A DNA stretch of 64,000 nt, from NCBI GenBank assembly GCA_035651655.1, contig DASRFG010000024.1, forward strand, positions 1 to 64,000, written 5' to 3'. The translations under genes were made by a program, and so were the position numbers. This DNA is from Terriglobales bacterium (GTDB lineage: Bacteria; Acidobacteriota; Terriglobia; Terriglobales; Acidobacteriaceae). A model generated the notes under the pieces. That model was not told where the DNA came from. It saw only the letters and a program-made list of their open reading frames with translations, and did no database searches. Positions within the stretch are counted from its first letter, which is position 1. Each line of letters begins with the position of its first letter. This document shows positions 43,004 through 52,264 of this stretch, piece by piece.

Positions 43004-43741
43004 ATGCCACAAGCGGTAAACGTGATTACGCGCAGCCCCTCGGAGGTGGTCCAGCAAACCCCCGTGGCGCAGGCAGCCAACGGGATCTGCTTTGCTTCCA
43101 GCGGCGAGGTCACTCTTGCAACCAGCGACTTGGAACGCATGGTTGCCGCGGTGCCACGCTCTGCCGCAGCCGCGCTCCGGGACAAAGCGTATTACTTTGT
43201 TCCGCTGACGGTCAGCCAAGGAGACGAGACGATAATCGCTGATCGCTACGATGTCACTTTGAGCGACAACGCGGTTTGCCACCGCAACCTGACTCTGGGC
43301 GATTCGCAATGCGTTTTTATTTCGACGCGATTGATGGATGACAAATTCTCCGTCGCATTCGAGTTTTATATAAACGTGGCGCACGCGATAGTAGAGAGGG
43401 CGGGTGTATCCGGCGCATTCTCCGATCTGTCTTGGAAGCAGGTACAAGAAGGGGTACGCGGCGAAGGCAGCTTGGACGCGTTTGAGCTACGCAAGCTGGC
43501 TACAACTCCAGGACCGGAGACGGAAAAACACACCAACGACTACTTTGCGGCGGCCTTTTCCGATGCTATTGCGGTTTACCTGCTCTCGCTTTACATAGAC
43601 GTTGACTATCATGACCTGCGGGAGCGCGATTACCCGCTGCTCGCTCCCACTGCACTGGCGGAGCGCCTCCGGAAGGTTGCAGAACTATTTCCCCCCAACC
43701 CAGGCTTCGAATTCGCGATCTACTACAAGCGGCGGACATAG
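43004..43741 (+). CDS. Hypothetical protein
   Basis: 245 aa from ATG 43004. No signal peptide or membrane segment. The globular region after residue 40 shows TSDLERMVAAVPRSAAAALRDKAYYFVPLT, CVFISTRLMDDKFSVAFEFYINVAHAIVE and DAIAVYLLSLYIDVDYHDLRERDYPLL. No family or catalytic motif was recognised. It directly precedes ruvA by 56 bp and may share its transcript. Confidence 0.7.
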   Translation: MPQAVNVITRSPSEVVQQTPVAQAANGICFASSGEVTLATSDLERMVAAVPRSAAAALRDKAYYFVPLTVSQGDETIIADRYDVTLSDNAVCHRNLTLGDSQCVFISTRLMDDKFSVAFEFYINVAHAIVERAGVSGAFSDLSWKQVQEGVRGEGSLDAFELRKLATTPGPETEKHTNDYFAAAFSDAIAVYLLSLYIDVDYHDLRERDYPLLAPTALAERLRKVAELFPPNPGFEFAIYYKRRT

Positions 43742-43797
43742 GTGCCCGGCGGTTTTCCTTTAGGATTGAATCACTTCATGACTAAAATGAGCTTGCC

Positions 43798-44400
43798 ATG
43801 ATTGCGCACCTGCGCGGACGACTGCTCTCCAAACATCCTAACCAGGCTGTTATTGAGACCGCGGGCGTTGGTTATGACGTAACCATTAGCGTGCCGACGT
43901 TTTCCGGGCTCCCGGCATTAGGCAGCGAAGTTGCGCTGCACGTTCACACCCACGTGCGCGAAGACTCGATTGCGCTGTACGGGTTCCTACGGTCCAGTGA
44001 CAAACAACTCTTTGAGCGGTTGATCTCAGTCAGCGGAATTGGACCGAAGCTGGGGATCACAATTCTGAGTGGTATGTCCGGCGAAGAGATGGTTGCCGCT
44101 ATTCGCGGAAACGATGTCGCTCGGCTTACGCGCATACCCGGGATCGGCAAGAAGACGGCCGAACGTATGGTGTTGGAACTGCGGGACAAGCTCGAAGATT
44201 TTGGGGCTGCACCGCCGGTGGCTGCCGCTACTCCGGTAGAGGAAGATGTGCTCTCGGCGTTGGTCAACCTGGGGTATCAGCGAATTGCAGCCGAGCGGGC
44301 GCTCTCCAAGGTGACGGGCGGATCGGGAAATGGTGTTCGCGGAAGAGAGGCCCCCTTTGAGGGGCTATTCCGGGAAACCCTGGCGCTCTTATCTAAATAG
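43798..44400 (+). CDS. ruvA: Holliday junction DNA helicase subunit RuvA
   Basis: 200 aa. ATG 43798 begins MIAHLRGRLLSKHPNQAVIE, the family start. The OB-fold continues (TVREDSIALYGF-like ALHVHTHVREDSIALYGFL), then two helix-hairpin-helix motifs: ISVSGIGPKLGITILSG and LTRIPGIGKKTAERMVLELRDKL. The C-terminal domain III (SALVNLGYQRIAAERAL) binds RuvB. RuvA tetramers recognise Holliday junctions and load RuvB. RuvB and RuvC are not in the window. Confidence 0.97.
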   Translation: MIAHLRGRLLSKHPNQAVIETAGVGYDVTISVPTFSGLPALGSEVALHVHTHVREDSIALYGFLRSSDKQLFERLISVSGIGPKLGITILSGMSGEEMVAAIRGNDVARLTRIPGIGKKTAERMVLELRDKLEDFGAAPPVAAATPVEEDVLSALVNLGYQRIAAERALSKVTGGSGNGVRGREAPFEGLFRETLALLSK

Positions 44401-44412
44401 GCCGCGCAGCCG

Positions 44413-44706
44413 TTAATTGCCGACAAACTTCAAACGTAGGTCGCGGTCTTTCTGGCACATTTCCGCCATTTCTTTTACTTTTCGCCAGGCCTCGGCTTGT
44501 GAATCGTCGTGCGCACGGTCGCGTACCCGCTCCCATTCTTCAATAAGGGGTGCCATCTGCAAGTGATTGAAAATGGTATGGCCGTAAGGGTCAATACACC
44601 GCAACATGGGAAACGCGGCTTCTTCATAGGTGGGAACAATTCCGTGCAGCATCACCCATTCGCTACGTTCCCCGAGCTCATCTTCCAGTTTTACTACCCA
44701 AGACAT
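44413..44706 (-). CDS. Hypothetical protein, cytosolic
   Basis: 97 aa. No signal or membrane segment; acidic, with SWVVKLEDELGERSEWVMLHGIVPTYEEAAFPMLRCIDPYGHTIFN and a helical charged C-terminus (EEWERVRDRAHDDSQAEAWRKVKEMAEMCQKD). No family was recognised. It lies between the ruvA and mnmE genes, on the same strand as mnmE. Confidence 0.7.
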   Translation of the reverse strand: MSWVVKLEDELGERSEWVMLHGIVPTYEEAAFPMLRCIDPYGHTIFNHLQMAPLIEEWERVRDRAHDDSQAEAWRKVKEMAEMCQKDRDLRLKFVGN

Positions 44707-44763
44707 TGATCCAGGTCCTTCGATAGCGTAGGGCTTAAATTCTAGGACGGCGCAGGTAATTTA

Positions 44764-46128
44764 TCATTTCCCGATGCAAAACGTGCTGAAGATCAGGTTG
44801 AGGATGTCGTCGGCGGTCGTGGCACCGGTGATTTCATCGAGGGAGCGCAAGGCGTTGTAAAGGTCGAGCAGCAGCATTTCGTGCGGCACTTTGATATGCA
44901 CCGCGTCGGCAGCTTTCTTGAGCGCACGCAAAGAACTATCAACCAGCGCCCCGTGACGCGCATTGGTGAGGAACCCGCTCTCGCGTTGTACCCCATCGCC
45001 ACCGACTTGCCGCAGGATTTCCCTCCGCAGTTCTGGAATTCCTTGGCCTGTAATGGCCGAGGTGCGGACCTTGGGAAGCGTGGAATTCGATATTCCCAAA
45101 CTTGAAGAGGCAATGTCAGACTTGTTCTCGACGATAATCCCTTGGCTCTGCTGCACTTGCTGCAGAAGCCGCTGATCTTCGCCGGTTGTGGGCTGCGACG
45201 CGTCCACTACCATCAGCACCAGGTCTGCATCGGCGAGCGCCTCTATGGATTTCTTGATCCCGATGCTCTCCACCTCATCCAGCGCGTGCCGGATGCCAGC
45301 AGTGTCCACCAGCTTTACGGGGATACCTTCCAGCGAAACGGTTTCGCTGACCAAGTCGCGCGTGGTGCCCGGTGAGGCGGTAACGATGGCGCGCTCCCGT
45401 TCGACCAGGCAATTGAAGAGGCTGGACTTGCCCACATTCGGGCGGCCTACGATCGCCAAGGTCAATCCTTCATGAACGATTTTTCCGTAGGATAAAGACC
45501 CCGCAAGGTCCTGTAACGGGCGCTGCACTGCTGCAATACTGCTGAGGACCTGCTCCGCAGGAAGCACCGAGACGTCATCCTCCGCGAAATCTATTCCCGC
45601 TTCCAGGAGGGCGATCAACTCAACCAGTTTCTGCTTGATGGGCTGTAGGCGCTTCGCGAGTGCGCCTCCGAGTTGCTGGGCAGCAATCTTGGCCTGATAG
45701 AGGGTTTGCGACTCGATCAGGTCGCGGACCGCCTCGGCTTGCGCCAGATCAAGCCGCCCATTTAAGAAGGCTCGCATGGTGAATTCGCCCGGTTCGGCGA
45801 GGCGCGCACCATTGGCCAGTGCCGTCGCCACGATGTGTTGCAGCACCACCGGTGAACCGTGCGCAGATATCTCCACTACATCGTCGGTGGTATAGGAATG
45901 TGGCTTGGCAAAGAACGTGACTACTACTTCGTCGATCTTGCTGACATCGGCATTCACGCCGGGTTCTACCAACTCAGTGAAGGTCGCCTTCCCGGGTTCA
46001 AGTTCGTGACGCAGCCGCAGCATGGCAGCAGCGATGGTGCGCGCTTCTGGCCCGCTGAGGCGAACGACTCCTATCCCTCCCCGTCCTGGTGGGGTGGAAA
46101 TGGCGACGATGGTGTCATCCAGATGCAT
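44764..46128 (-). CDS. mnmE: tRNA uridine modification GTPase MnmE
   Basis: 454 aa, full length. N-terminal domain DDTIVAISTPPGRGGIGVVRLSG, G domain with G1 GRPNVGKSSL, G3 DTAGIR, G4 ENKSD and the C-terminal CIGK that ends the protein. It works with MnmG to add carboxymethylaminomethyl groups to wobble uridines of certain tRNAs. It lies in the typical region near the chromosome origin, with an esterase gene between it and jag. Confidence 0.97.
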   Translation of the reverse strand: MHLDDTIVAISTPPGRGGIGVVRLSGPEARTIAAAMLRLRHELEPGKATFTELVEPGVNADVSKIDEVVVTFFAKPHSYTTDDVVEISAHGSPVVLQHIVATALANGARLAEPGEFTMRAFLNGRLDLAQAEAVRDLIESQTLYQAKIAAQQLGGALAKRLQPIKQKLVELIALLEAGIDFAEDDVSVLPAEQVLSSIAAVQRPLQDLAGSLSYGKIVHEGLTLAIVGRPNVGKSSLFNCLVERERAIVTASPGTTRDLVSETVSLEGIPVKLVDTAGIRHALDEVESIGIKKSIEALADADLVLMVVDASQPTTGEDQRLLQQVQQSQGIIVENKSDIASSSLGISNSTLPKVRTSAITGQGIPELRREILRQVGGDGVQRESGFLTNARHGALVDSSLRALKKAADAVHIKVPHEMLLLDLYNALRSLDEITGATTADDILNLIFSTFCIGK

Positions 46129-46218
46129 AACGCTTTTTTGATTCTAGCGGGTGAGCAGGATGGTAGGAGGACGACCGTGATTGGACTACCTGCCCGCAAA
46201 GGGAGCGAACGCAGAACT

Positions 46219-47217
46219 CTATTCCGCGCCGCGGCGAACAACCCGTGCCGGAGTCGCCCTCATGCCCAAACGCTCCAGGATTTGCGGCGCCACGGGCTTT
46301 AGCCTGAGCTGCTGACGAAGAAATTCATCCCGATCCATTAAGGCGGCAGGATCGTTGAACTCATGGCTGCAGTAATACCATTTCTGGATCTTGGGCTGAC
46401 TAGCCGCGTCCCAGTATTCCTTCGCCAGCTTCGGAGTGATGTAGCGATCCTGGTGGGCAAATTGGAAAAATAGGGTTGAAGGCGCGGCGTGCCCCGCGAA
46501 GCGCTCCGGCTCTATAGGTGCGAGCGTCGCAATATACTTCTCGATCTGTTGCTGATTGTAATTCTTGTGCACCCATTCACCAATGAAAGTGCCGGCGGAA
46601 AAGTCCGCCAAGGTTGGCAACCCGCCCATCACGACGTGGGCTTTGATCCGTTTCTCCACGGCTGCCAAGACTCCCGCCCAGGTCGCACCGTAACTGTGGC
46701 CAACATACGCGATGCGCTTGGCGTCCACCTCAGGACGAGATTGCAAAAGGTCAACTCCGCGGCGTATATCGGTCACCAGCTGGATATAGCCGGCTCGCTC
46801 TTTTTCGGGCACTGCGAAGTCATCCCCCTGGCCATTCGGCCGATTGAAGACGCCTTCAATGAGCAGCGATTCGGCTCCCGCTCTGGCTAGCATCAGCGAC
46901 TCCGCCAGAAATTCGCTGCGGTCTCCCTGTCCCCAGTGCACGAAGATGATCGCGGGAAAAGGTCCCTTGCCGCTGGGAATTACCAGGTACGCCGGGACGC
47001 TGCCGCCCTTCGGGCTGGCATAAGAAACATCGTGAACTTTGACCCCGCGTACTTCTTCGACGGACTTCTCCTGAAACGCAAGCGGCGCCTTGGCATCATA
47101 GTCAAACAGGTGGGCAGCTTCTTCATAGGTCATCTCTTTGGGTAAGGACTGCTGAAAGGCTAAAACACTGGCCGCCAGTAGGATGACCACCAAAATCGAA
47201 AGCCATGCAGGTTTCAT
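46219..47217 (-). CDS. Exported alpha/beta hydrolase (dienelactone hydrolase/acetyl xylan esterase-like)
   Basis: 332 aa. Signal peptide WLSILVVILLAASVLAF, then an alpha/beta hydrolase with GHSYGA nucleophile, Asp in FAHQDRYIT and His in SHEF. The oxyanion/strand region IIFVHWGQGDRSEF resembles the dienelactone-hydrolase and cephalosporin/xylan acetylesterase groups. Substrate unknown. It interrupts the usual mnmE-jag-yidC neighbourhood. Confidence 0.85.
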   Translation of the reverse strand: MKPAWLSILVVILLAASVLAFQQSLPKEMTYEEAAHLFDYDAKAPLAFQEKSVEEVRGVKVHDVSYASPKGGSVPAYLVIPSGKGPFPAIIFVHWGQGDRSEFLAESLMLARAGAESLLIEGVFNRPNGQGDDFAVPEKERAGYIQLVTDIRRGVDLLQSRPEVDAKRIAYVGHSYGATWAGVLAAVEKRIKAHVVMGGLPTLADFSAGTFIGEWVHKNYNQQQIEKYIATLAPIEPERFAGHAAPSTLFFQFAHQDRYITPKLAKEYWDAASQPKIQKWYYCSHEFNDPAALMDRDEFLRQQLRLKPVAPQILERLGMRATPARVVRRGAE

Positions 47218-47238
47218 GAGCGATGCTGCAGGATCAAT

Positions 47239-47763
47239 TTATCGCCGAGAGGGCGTCTTTGGCTTGTATTCCTTTGGATAAACCACAACCGATCGCCGGC
47301 CAGCTTCGCCGGCGCTCTCGGTTCTTAAGTCAGCTTCCTCGTGCAACGCCAGGTGCAGAATTCGCCGCTCGCGAGACGACATTGGACTGAACGTGTAAGG
47401 GCTGCCGGTCTTGCGCACCCGCTCAGCGGCGACAGTTGCCGCCAACTTCAGCTCTTCTAATCGCATGCTGCGGTAATTCATGCAATCGAAAGCGACCTTG
47501 TCGTGCTCCGCAGAGTGCAGCCGCAGAGCCTCCTGGGCAATGTGCTCGAGTGCGCGTAAAAGTTCGGCGCCACGCTCCAAGAGCAGACTGGCGTCAGGTC
47601 CGGAGAACTCCACCAAAATAGCTGGCCGCTCCCAGTCACGATCTTCGGGCAAGGGCGGGTCCACGGTGATGCGGTATTTGAGCTTGAAATTGCCCGCGGC
47701 GATGAAGGCGCGCAGCAATTCGTCAATCTTTCTTGCTGCTGCCGCTTTGTCCTGAATGGCCAT
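47239..47763 (-). CDS. jag: Jag-type R3H single-strand nucleic acid-binding protein
   Basis: 174 aa. A KH-like fold in the middle (RPAILVEFSGPDASLLLERGAELLRALEHIAQEALRLHS) is followed by the R3H motif within MNYRSMRLEELKLAATVAAERVRKTGSPYTFSPMSSRERRILHLAL. The N-terminal Jag domain is missing or reduced, making the protein shorter than Bacillus Jag (208 aa). It precedes yidC's downstream end, in the conserved rpmH-rnpA-yidD-yidC-jag order. Confidence 0.88.
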   Translation of the reverse strand: MAIQDKAAAARKIDELLRAFIAAGNFKLKYRITVDPPLPEDRDWERPAILVEFSGPDASLLLERGAELLRALEHIAQEALRLHSAEHDKVAFDCMNYRSMRLEELKLAATVAAERVRKTGSPYTFSPMSSRERRILHLALHEEADLRTESAGEAGRRSVVVYPKEYKPKTPSRR

Positions 47764-47797
47764 GCAGGCTTATCTTAGACGACCAAAGAAATACCGA

Positions 47798-49579
47798 CTA
47801 CTTCCCTTTGCTCTTACGCGCGCGCTTTTCCAATTCGGCGCGCATCTCGCGTCCCAATTCGGTGCGGTTCATCACAACCTGCTGCACGATTGCGATCAAG
47901 TTGCTAAACGCCCAATACAAACACAATCCGGCCGCCAGATTCCAACTGATCACGCCGAGCATAAGCGGCATCATCAGGTTCATCATTTTCTGTTGCGCTG
48001 GATCCATCCCCGCGGCAGGGGTCATGCGCTGGACCAGCAAGGTCCCCAGGATCACAAGAATTGGCAGGATATGCCACGGATCGGGCGACGAAAGGTCGCG
48101 GACCCATAGCCAATGCGCGTGTCGCAACTCAATCGCCGCGCCGAGCATGGCGTAGTAGGCGATCAAAAAAGGCATTTGGAGCACAAGCGGCAGGCACCCG
48201 CCCACCGGGTTCACACCCTCTTTTTTGTAAAGCGCCGCGACTTCCTGGTTCATTTGCGCGCGCCGCGGGTCGCGCATGCTGTACTTCTTATATTTTTCCT
48301 GAATGGCCTTGATCTGTGGCGCCGCCTTCTGCATCTTGAGCGACGACTTCATGCCGGAAATGCGAAGAGGCAGCAAAACCAGAGTGATGATGACGGTCTG
48401 GATGATGATGGCCCAGCCCCAATTGCCAACATACTTGTAGGTCCAGCGCAGCCAGATGAAGAGCGGCCGCGCGATGATCCCGAAAGTGCCGAAGTTCACC
48501 AGTCCACGCAGATCGCTGGGGGCTTGCTGTCCCGCCATTGCTGCCGCGTGAACGGACTCCACAACGTCCAGTTCCTTAGGGCCGACGAAAACTCTCTCCG
48601 TCGTAGGTCCTTTAAGGTCACCGACGGCTGTGCCGATGACCTCCTCCCTCACCACCTCCTGTGGGTTGGGCTTCTCGGGATTCTTGGGAAGCTCAATGAC
48701 ATTGCGCATTGTTACTAGGGCCGCCGTTTCCGGCTGGTCAGGAAGGAATACAGCAGCAAAGTATTGATCTTCAGCCCCGGCCCATAGCAATGGCCCGTTA
48801 ATGGTGGCGCCGCTGCTGACCTTCTTTATGGGAATTTGCTGGACCGCCTGGCCCCCATGCCAATTGGTCCCCCCAGAGTACGAGACGATACGTCCCGCGG
48901 CATAGGCACTGGGAGTGGTCTGGTCACCGAACCCAGCGGGCCATGCCAGAAATGCCGATTGCAGGTTTCCGTTATGTGTGACCGTAGTCTCGGCGCGCAC
49001 TACGTAGCTGTGATCGAAGCCAAAGCTTTTGCGTACGGTGGTATCGCCATCGGAATACTCAAACGTAACCTGTGCCGGCGTGCGTTGCGTGCCGGTGGCA
49101 CTGGACACATACATCGCCGAGTTCAGCTTGTTGCGGAGAGTTTCATCGTAGGTCCAGAGTGAGAGTGGGAAACCATATTTGGAAGCGGCTGGCGAATTCA
49201 CCAGCTCGAGTGGACGCCCGAAATCGTCATCGAATTTCTTCAGCACCCACGACTTGACCTGCGCGCCACGGTTGGTGAACGTGATCCGGTAAAGGTCGTT
49301 CTCGATCACAACCTCGGATTCCGCGGTCGCCTGCTTCGTGGGAACCGGCGTGGAGGCTGTACTGCGGGACGATTTCGGAGCGGACGGCGGGCTTAGAGGC
49401 GCTGGCGGCGTGGGTGTGGCCGCTTGCTGCTGTACCGGCTTGGGTTCTTCCGGGGCGGCGGGCGCAAAGCGCTTCAGGATCGGCTGCACTGCCAGGATGA
49501 TTAAAAACGTCAGCGCAAACACCAGCAGCAGCCGGCGCTCGAGGCCGGGATCTTGTTGGGGATTTTTAAATTCGCTCAA
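47798..49579 (-). CDS. yidC: Membrane protein insertase YidC
   Basis: 593 aa from TTG 49579. N-terminal transmembrane segment (LLLVFALTFLIILAVQPILKRF), a Pro/Ala linker, a periplasmic beta domain about 85-330 and the Oxa1-type conserved core (GLVNFGTFGIIARPLFIWLRWTYKYVGNWGWAIIIQTV, CLPLVLQMPFLIAYYAML, MPLMLGVISWNLAAGLCLYWAFSNLI). The C-terminal basic tail can contact ribosomes. It inserts inner-membrane proteins alone or with SecYEG. Confidence 0.97.
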   Translation of the reverse strand: MSEFKNPQQDPGLERRLLLVFALTFLIILAVQPILKRFAPAAPEEPKPVQQQAATPTPPAPLSPPSAPKSSRSTASTPVPTKQATAESEVVIENDLYRITFTNRGAQVKSWVLKKFDDDFGRPLELVNSPAASKYGFPLSLWTYDETLRNKLNSAMYVSSATGTQRTPAQVTFEYSDGDTTVRKSFGFDHSYVVRAETTVTHNGNLQSAFLAWPAGFGDQTTPSAYAAGRIVSYSGGTNWHGGQAVQQIPIKKVSSGATINGPLLWAGAEDQYFAAVFLPDQPETAALVTMRNVIELPKNPEKPNPQEVVREEVIGTAVGDLKGPTTERVFVGPKELDVVESVHAAAMAGQQAPSDLRGLVNFGTFGIIARPLFIWLRWTYKYVGNWGWAIIIQTVIITLVLLPLRISGMKSSLKMQKAAPQIKAIQEKYKKYSMRDPRRAQMNQEVAALYKKEGVNPVGGCLPLVLQMPFLIAYYAMLGAAIELRHAHWLWVRDLSSPDPWHILPILVILGTLLVQRMTPAAGMDPAQQKMMNLMMPLMLGVISWNLAAGLCLYWAFSNLIAIVQQVVMNRTELGREMRAELEKRARKSKGK

Positions 49580-49621
49580 ACGGTCTCTGTATCAAACAAA
49601 TTATTTAGAAATCGCATTGAC

Positions 49622-49867
49622 TCAATTCACCCTGTTTTCCGCGGAAGTCAGCCGGTTACGGACCACTGGGTCATAGCCACCCCTGGAAAAGGGATGGCAC
49701 CTCAGAAGCCGCCACCCCGCTTTAATTCCTCCCTGGAGGGCGCCGAATCGCTCCACCGCCTCCATGGCATATTCGGAGCAGGTTGGAACAAAGCGACAGG
49801 AGGCCGGCAGCATAGGCGAGAGAAGCCATTTATATCCACGTAACAGCAGGAGAAGTGCTCGCTTCAT
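49622..49867 (-). CDS. yidD: Membrane protein insertion efficiency factor YidD
   Basis: 81 aa with the family core [35 protein letters not shown] and its conserved Cys residues. The product assists YidC-dependent insertion. It begins 3 bp after the rnpA stop and precedes yidC. Confidence 0.95.
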   Translation of the reverse strand: MKRALLLLLRGYKWLLSPMLPASCRFVPTCSEYAMEAVERFGALQGGIKAGWRLLRCHPFSRGGYDPVVRNRLTSAENRVN

Positions 49868-49870
49868 GGC

Positions 49871-50296
49871 TTACATTCTTGCCAGTTTGCCGCTGACCAC
49901 CTGGAAGCAGCCCGCAACTTCCTTTTCTAGCTCAGTAAAGTCTGCCTTGAGAGCGCTCTTCTTAGGGTTAAAAACCACATCAGCGCTCACTGACAGTTGG
50001 TCCCGTTGCAGACGCACCGCTTCGCGCATTCGCCGCTTGATGCGATTTCGTTCTACCGCACCGCCCAGCGCGCGGCTTACCGTAAATCCCACACGTGAGC
50101 CGCTGCTCTCGCGGCCAAGGTAGAAAGCGGTCAGGTGCGGAGCAAAGTGCCTTCGGCCAAGCTCATACACTCGCTGAAAATCTGCATGCTTCAGCAATCG
50201 GCCGCTGCGGGGAGACTCTCGCACTGGCTTCTCACTTCGCGTATCAGGAAGTTGCCCTGGCGGATTGCCGATCACAACTTTGTTTCGGTTCGACAA
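49871..50296 (-). CDS. rnpA: Ribonuclease P protein component
   Basis: Up to 141 aa. The RnpA motif VGFTVSRALGGAVERNRIKRRMREAVR is clear and LLKHADFQRVYELGRR is the usual N-terminal region. TTG 50296 is the first start after the rpmH stop; the family usually begins near residue 30, so an internal start cannot be excluded. It binds the RNA subunit and helps cleave tRNA 5' leaders. Confidence 0.93.
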   Translation of the reverse strand: MSNRNKVVIGNPPGQLPDTRSEKPVRESPRSGRLLKHADFQRVYELGRRHFAPHLTAFYLGRESSGSRVGFTVSRALGGAVERNRIKRRMREAVRLQRDQLSVSADVVFNPKKSALKADFTELEKEVAGCFQVVSGKLARM

Positions 50297-50323
50297 GTGC
50301 GGATACCGGCCCCGAATGAAACG

Positions 50324-50479
50324 CTACTCGCGGAAGCCTGGCTTCACCGAGACTCGCTTGCGCCCCTTGGAACGACGCCGCGAAAGCACCGCGCGTCCAC
50401 TCTTGGTTTTCATTCTCTGCCGGAATCCGTGCGTCTTGGAGCGGTGGCGACGGTTAGGCTGGAACGTGCGTTTAGGCAT
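50324..50479 (-). CDS. rpmH: Ribosomal protein bL34
   Basis: 51 aa: [20 protein letters not shown] followed by [20 protein letters not shown] and a [11 protein letters not shown] end, the complete bL34 signature. ATG 50479; stop 28 bp before the rnpA TTG. It is a small basic part of the large ribosomal subunit and marks the left side of the origin region. Confidence 0.97.
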   Translation of the reverse strand: MPKRTFQPNRRHRSKTHGFRQRMKTKSGRAVLSRRRSKGRKRVSVKPGFRE

Positions 50480-50526
50480 GAATGCTGGTTGCTCCTGCTG
50501 AAACGAGTAGTGCTACGTAAACGAAA

Positions 50527-50555
50527 AGTATATCTGAGGTAGCTCACTGCGGCAA
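50527..50555 (-). promoter_or_regulatory. Sigma-70-type promoter candidate for rpmH-rnpA
   Basis: Minus strand: TTGCCG (-35), 17-bp spacer, TATACT (-10). The predicted start near 50520 gives a 40-nt leader before rpmH. Confidence 0.5.
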
Positions 50556-50666
50556 ACCACTGCCAGGCAAGCAGATTTGTCTGCAGGCGCGGAATTCCTG
50601 CACAGAGAGTTGTGCTTGCGCTGCTTCAATGACTGCACAACTCTTGCGTCTTTACCAATTAACTAC

Positions 50667-50694
50667 TTGACAGAATTTTCGAGAAGCGTACAAA
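50667..50694 (+). promoter_or_regulatory. Sigma-70-type promoter candidate for dnaA
   Basis: TTGACA, 16-bp spacer, TACAAA. The predicted start near 50701 leaves a leader of about 180 nt that includes the DnaA-box-like site at 50720-50733, so autoregulation by DnaA is possible. Confidence 0.5.
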
Positions 50695-50719
50695 TCGCGC
50701 CACACAGAAAAAATTTCTT

Positions 50720-50733
50720 GGGAAGATTTCCAC
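50720..50733 (+). repeat. 14-bp DnaA-box-like repeat, copy upstream of dnaA
   Basis: GGGAAGATTTCCAC, identical to 52459-52472 beyond dnaA. Its right half extends to ATTTCCACA here, a 7/9 match to TTATCCACA. Confidence 0.65.
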
Positions 50734-50881
50734 ACATGAAATTTTATTCGTGCTAGTATGCCGGGCAGTCACTTCGAATGTCATTGCACCTGCTGTTAGG
50801 CAAACATTTCCCGCTCGTGAATAACGAGTAATCAGTCCCTGGTAGAAAAGGCCGATAATACCGGCCGCTATGGTTCGCTAA

Positions 50882-52264
50882 ATGTCTGTTACAAGTGCAG
50901 CAATCTCCCCCAATCCTTGGGTCCGCATCCTCGACGCGCTTGAGAAAAAAATCAATCGCCACTCGTACGACACGTGGCTGAAGCCCACACGTTACAGCCA
51001 CGCCAGTGGCACGGTCATTTATGTCCGCGTGCCGACTCCGGAGTTCCGCCACATCAGCGAGAAGTACGCCGACCTGATTCAGGAAGCTCTGGACAACCTT
51101 GGCCTCGAATTTGAGGACGTAAAGTTCGTCACCCCGGAAGACGACCCTGCTGCGACGCCGGTCCGTCACGACGGCGGACTCTCTGCAGCAGCAGCTGTCA
51201 CAACTGCATTGGTGGGCGGACAGTCACGGTTCGATTGGGACGGCGCAGCGCAGTTGAACCCGCGCTACACCTTCGACGGCTTCGTGATCGGCGCGGGAAA
51301 TCAATTCGCGCATGCGGCGTCGTTGGCAGTTGCTGAGCGGCCCTCGAAGGCCTACAACCCGCTCTTCCTCTACGGCGGGGTCGGCATGGGTAAGACCCAC
51401 TTGATGCAGGCCATCGGCCACGAAATCAAGAAGCGGGCGCCGCAGGTAGCCATCTGCTATCTCTCGAGCGAGAAGTTCACGAATGAAATGATTAACTCGC
51501 TGCGCTACGACAAGATGAGCAGCTTCCGCGACAAGTTTCGCAACGTGGATGTGCTGCTGGTGGACGATATTCAGTTCCTGGCCCAGAAGGAACGCACCCA
51601 GGAAGAATTCTTCCATACCTTCAACGCGCTTCACGAGTCCATGAAGCAGATCGTGATCGCCAGCGATCGCCCACCCAAGGAGTTGGCCGAGATTGAAGAT
51701 CGTCTGCGTAGCCGCTTTGAGTGGGGCTTGATTGCCGACATTCAGCCGCCCGACCTGGAAACCAAGGTCGCCATCCTGCAGAAGAAAGCGGAGCAGGAGC
51801 ACGTCACCCTGCCCACCGACGTGGCGCTGTATATCGCGTCCAATATACGTTCCAATGTTCGCGAGCTCGAGGGAGCCCTGATTCGCTTGATCGCTCACTC
51901 TTCGCTGATTGGGGCTGAGATCACCCTGCCCTACACCCAGCAGGTGCTGAAGAATTTTATTGATTCCCAGGCGCGCAAGGTGACGATCGAAGCCATCCAA
52001 AAGGCAGTCGCCGAACAGTTTGGGCTACGACTGGTGGAGATCAAAGCCAAGAACAACTCACGGGCGATCGTCTATCCGCGCCAGATTGCAATGTACCTTG
52101 CCAAACATCTGACCGAGGCTTCCCTGCCGGAGATTGGTCGTCAGTTTGGGGGCAAGCACCACACCACCGTGCTGCACTCGGTGGAGAAGATTGATGACGT
52201 CCGCAAGAACGATAAGGATTTAAACAGGCTCCTGAATAAACTAACGGAGACTTTAGGCGGATGA
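50882..52264 (+). CDS. dnaA: Chromosomal replication initiator DnaA
   Basis: 460 aa. Domain I (WVRILDALEKKINRHSYDTWL), linker, AAA+ domain with Walker A GGVGMGKTH (about 165-173), Walker B LLVDDIQF, and domain IV with GGKHHTTVLHSVEKI, the DnaA-box-binding signature. ATG 50882. It opens the origin and loads DnaB, and commonly represses its own gene. It faces away from rpmH, the usual layout at bacterial origins. Confidence 0.98.
   Translation: MSVTSAAISPNPWVRILDALEKKINRHSYDTWLKPTRYSHASGTVIYVRVPTPEFRHISEKYADLIQEALDNLGLEFEDVKFVTPEDDPAATPVRHDGGLSAAAAVTTALVGGQSRFDWDGAAQLNPRYTFDGFVIGAGNQFAHAASLAVAERPSKAYNPLFLYGGVGMGKTHLMQAIGHEIKKRAPQVAICYLSSEKFTNEMINSLRYDKMSSFRDKFRNVDVLLVDDIQFLAQKERTQEEFFHTFNALHESMKQIVIASDRPPKELAEIEDRLRSRFEWGLIADIQPPDLETKVAILQKKAEQEHVTLPTDVALYIASNIRSNVRELEGALIRLIAHSSLIGAEITLPYTQQVLKNFIDSQARKVTIEAIQKAVAEQFGLRLVEIKAKNNSRAIVYPRQIAMYLAKHLTEASLPEIGRQFGGKHHTTVLHSVEKIDDVRKNDKDLNRLLNKLTETLGG

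Larger units (their letters stand above)
50480..50881. other. Divergent rpmH-dnaA intergenic region
   Basis: 402 bp with AT-rich tracts. It carries divergent promoter candidates (50527-50555 leftward, 50667-50694 rightward) and one DnaA-box-like ATTTCCACA within a 14-mer at 50720-50733. No gene was recognised. Confidence 0.6.

Noticed and set aside
42611-43447. Long upstream extension of the amidotransferase reading frame
   Set aside because: It runs through the opposite strand of the neighbouring hypothetical gene and shows no family features.
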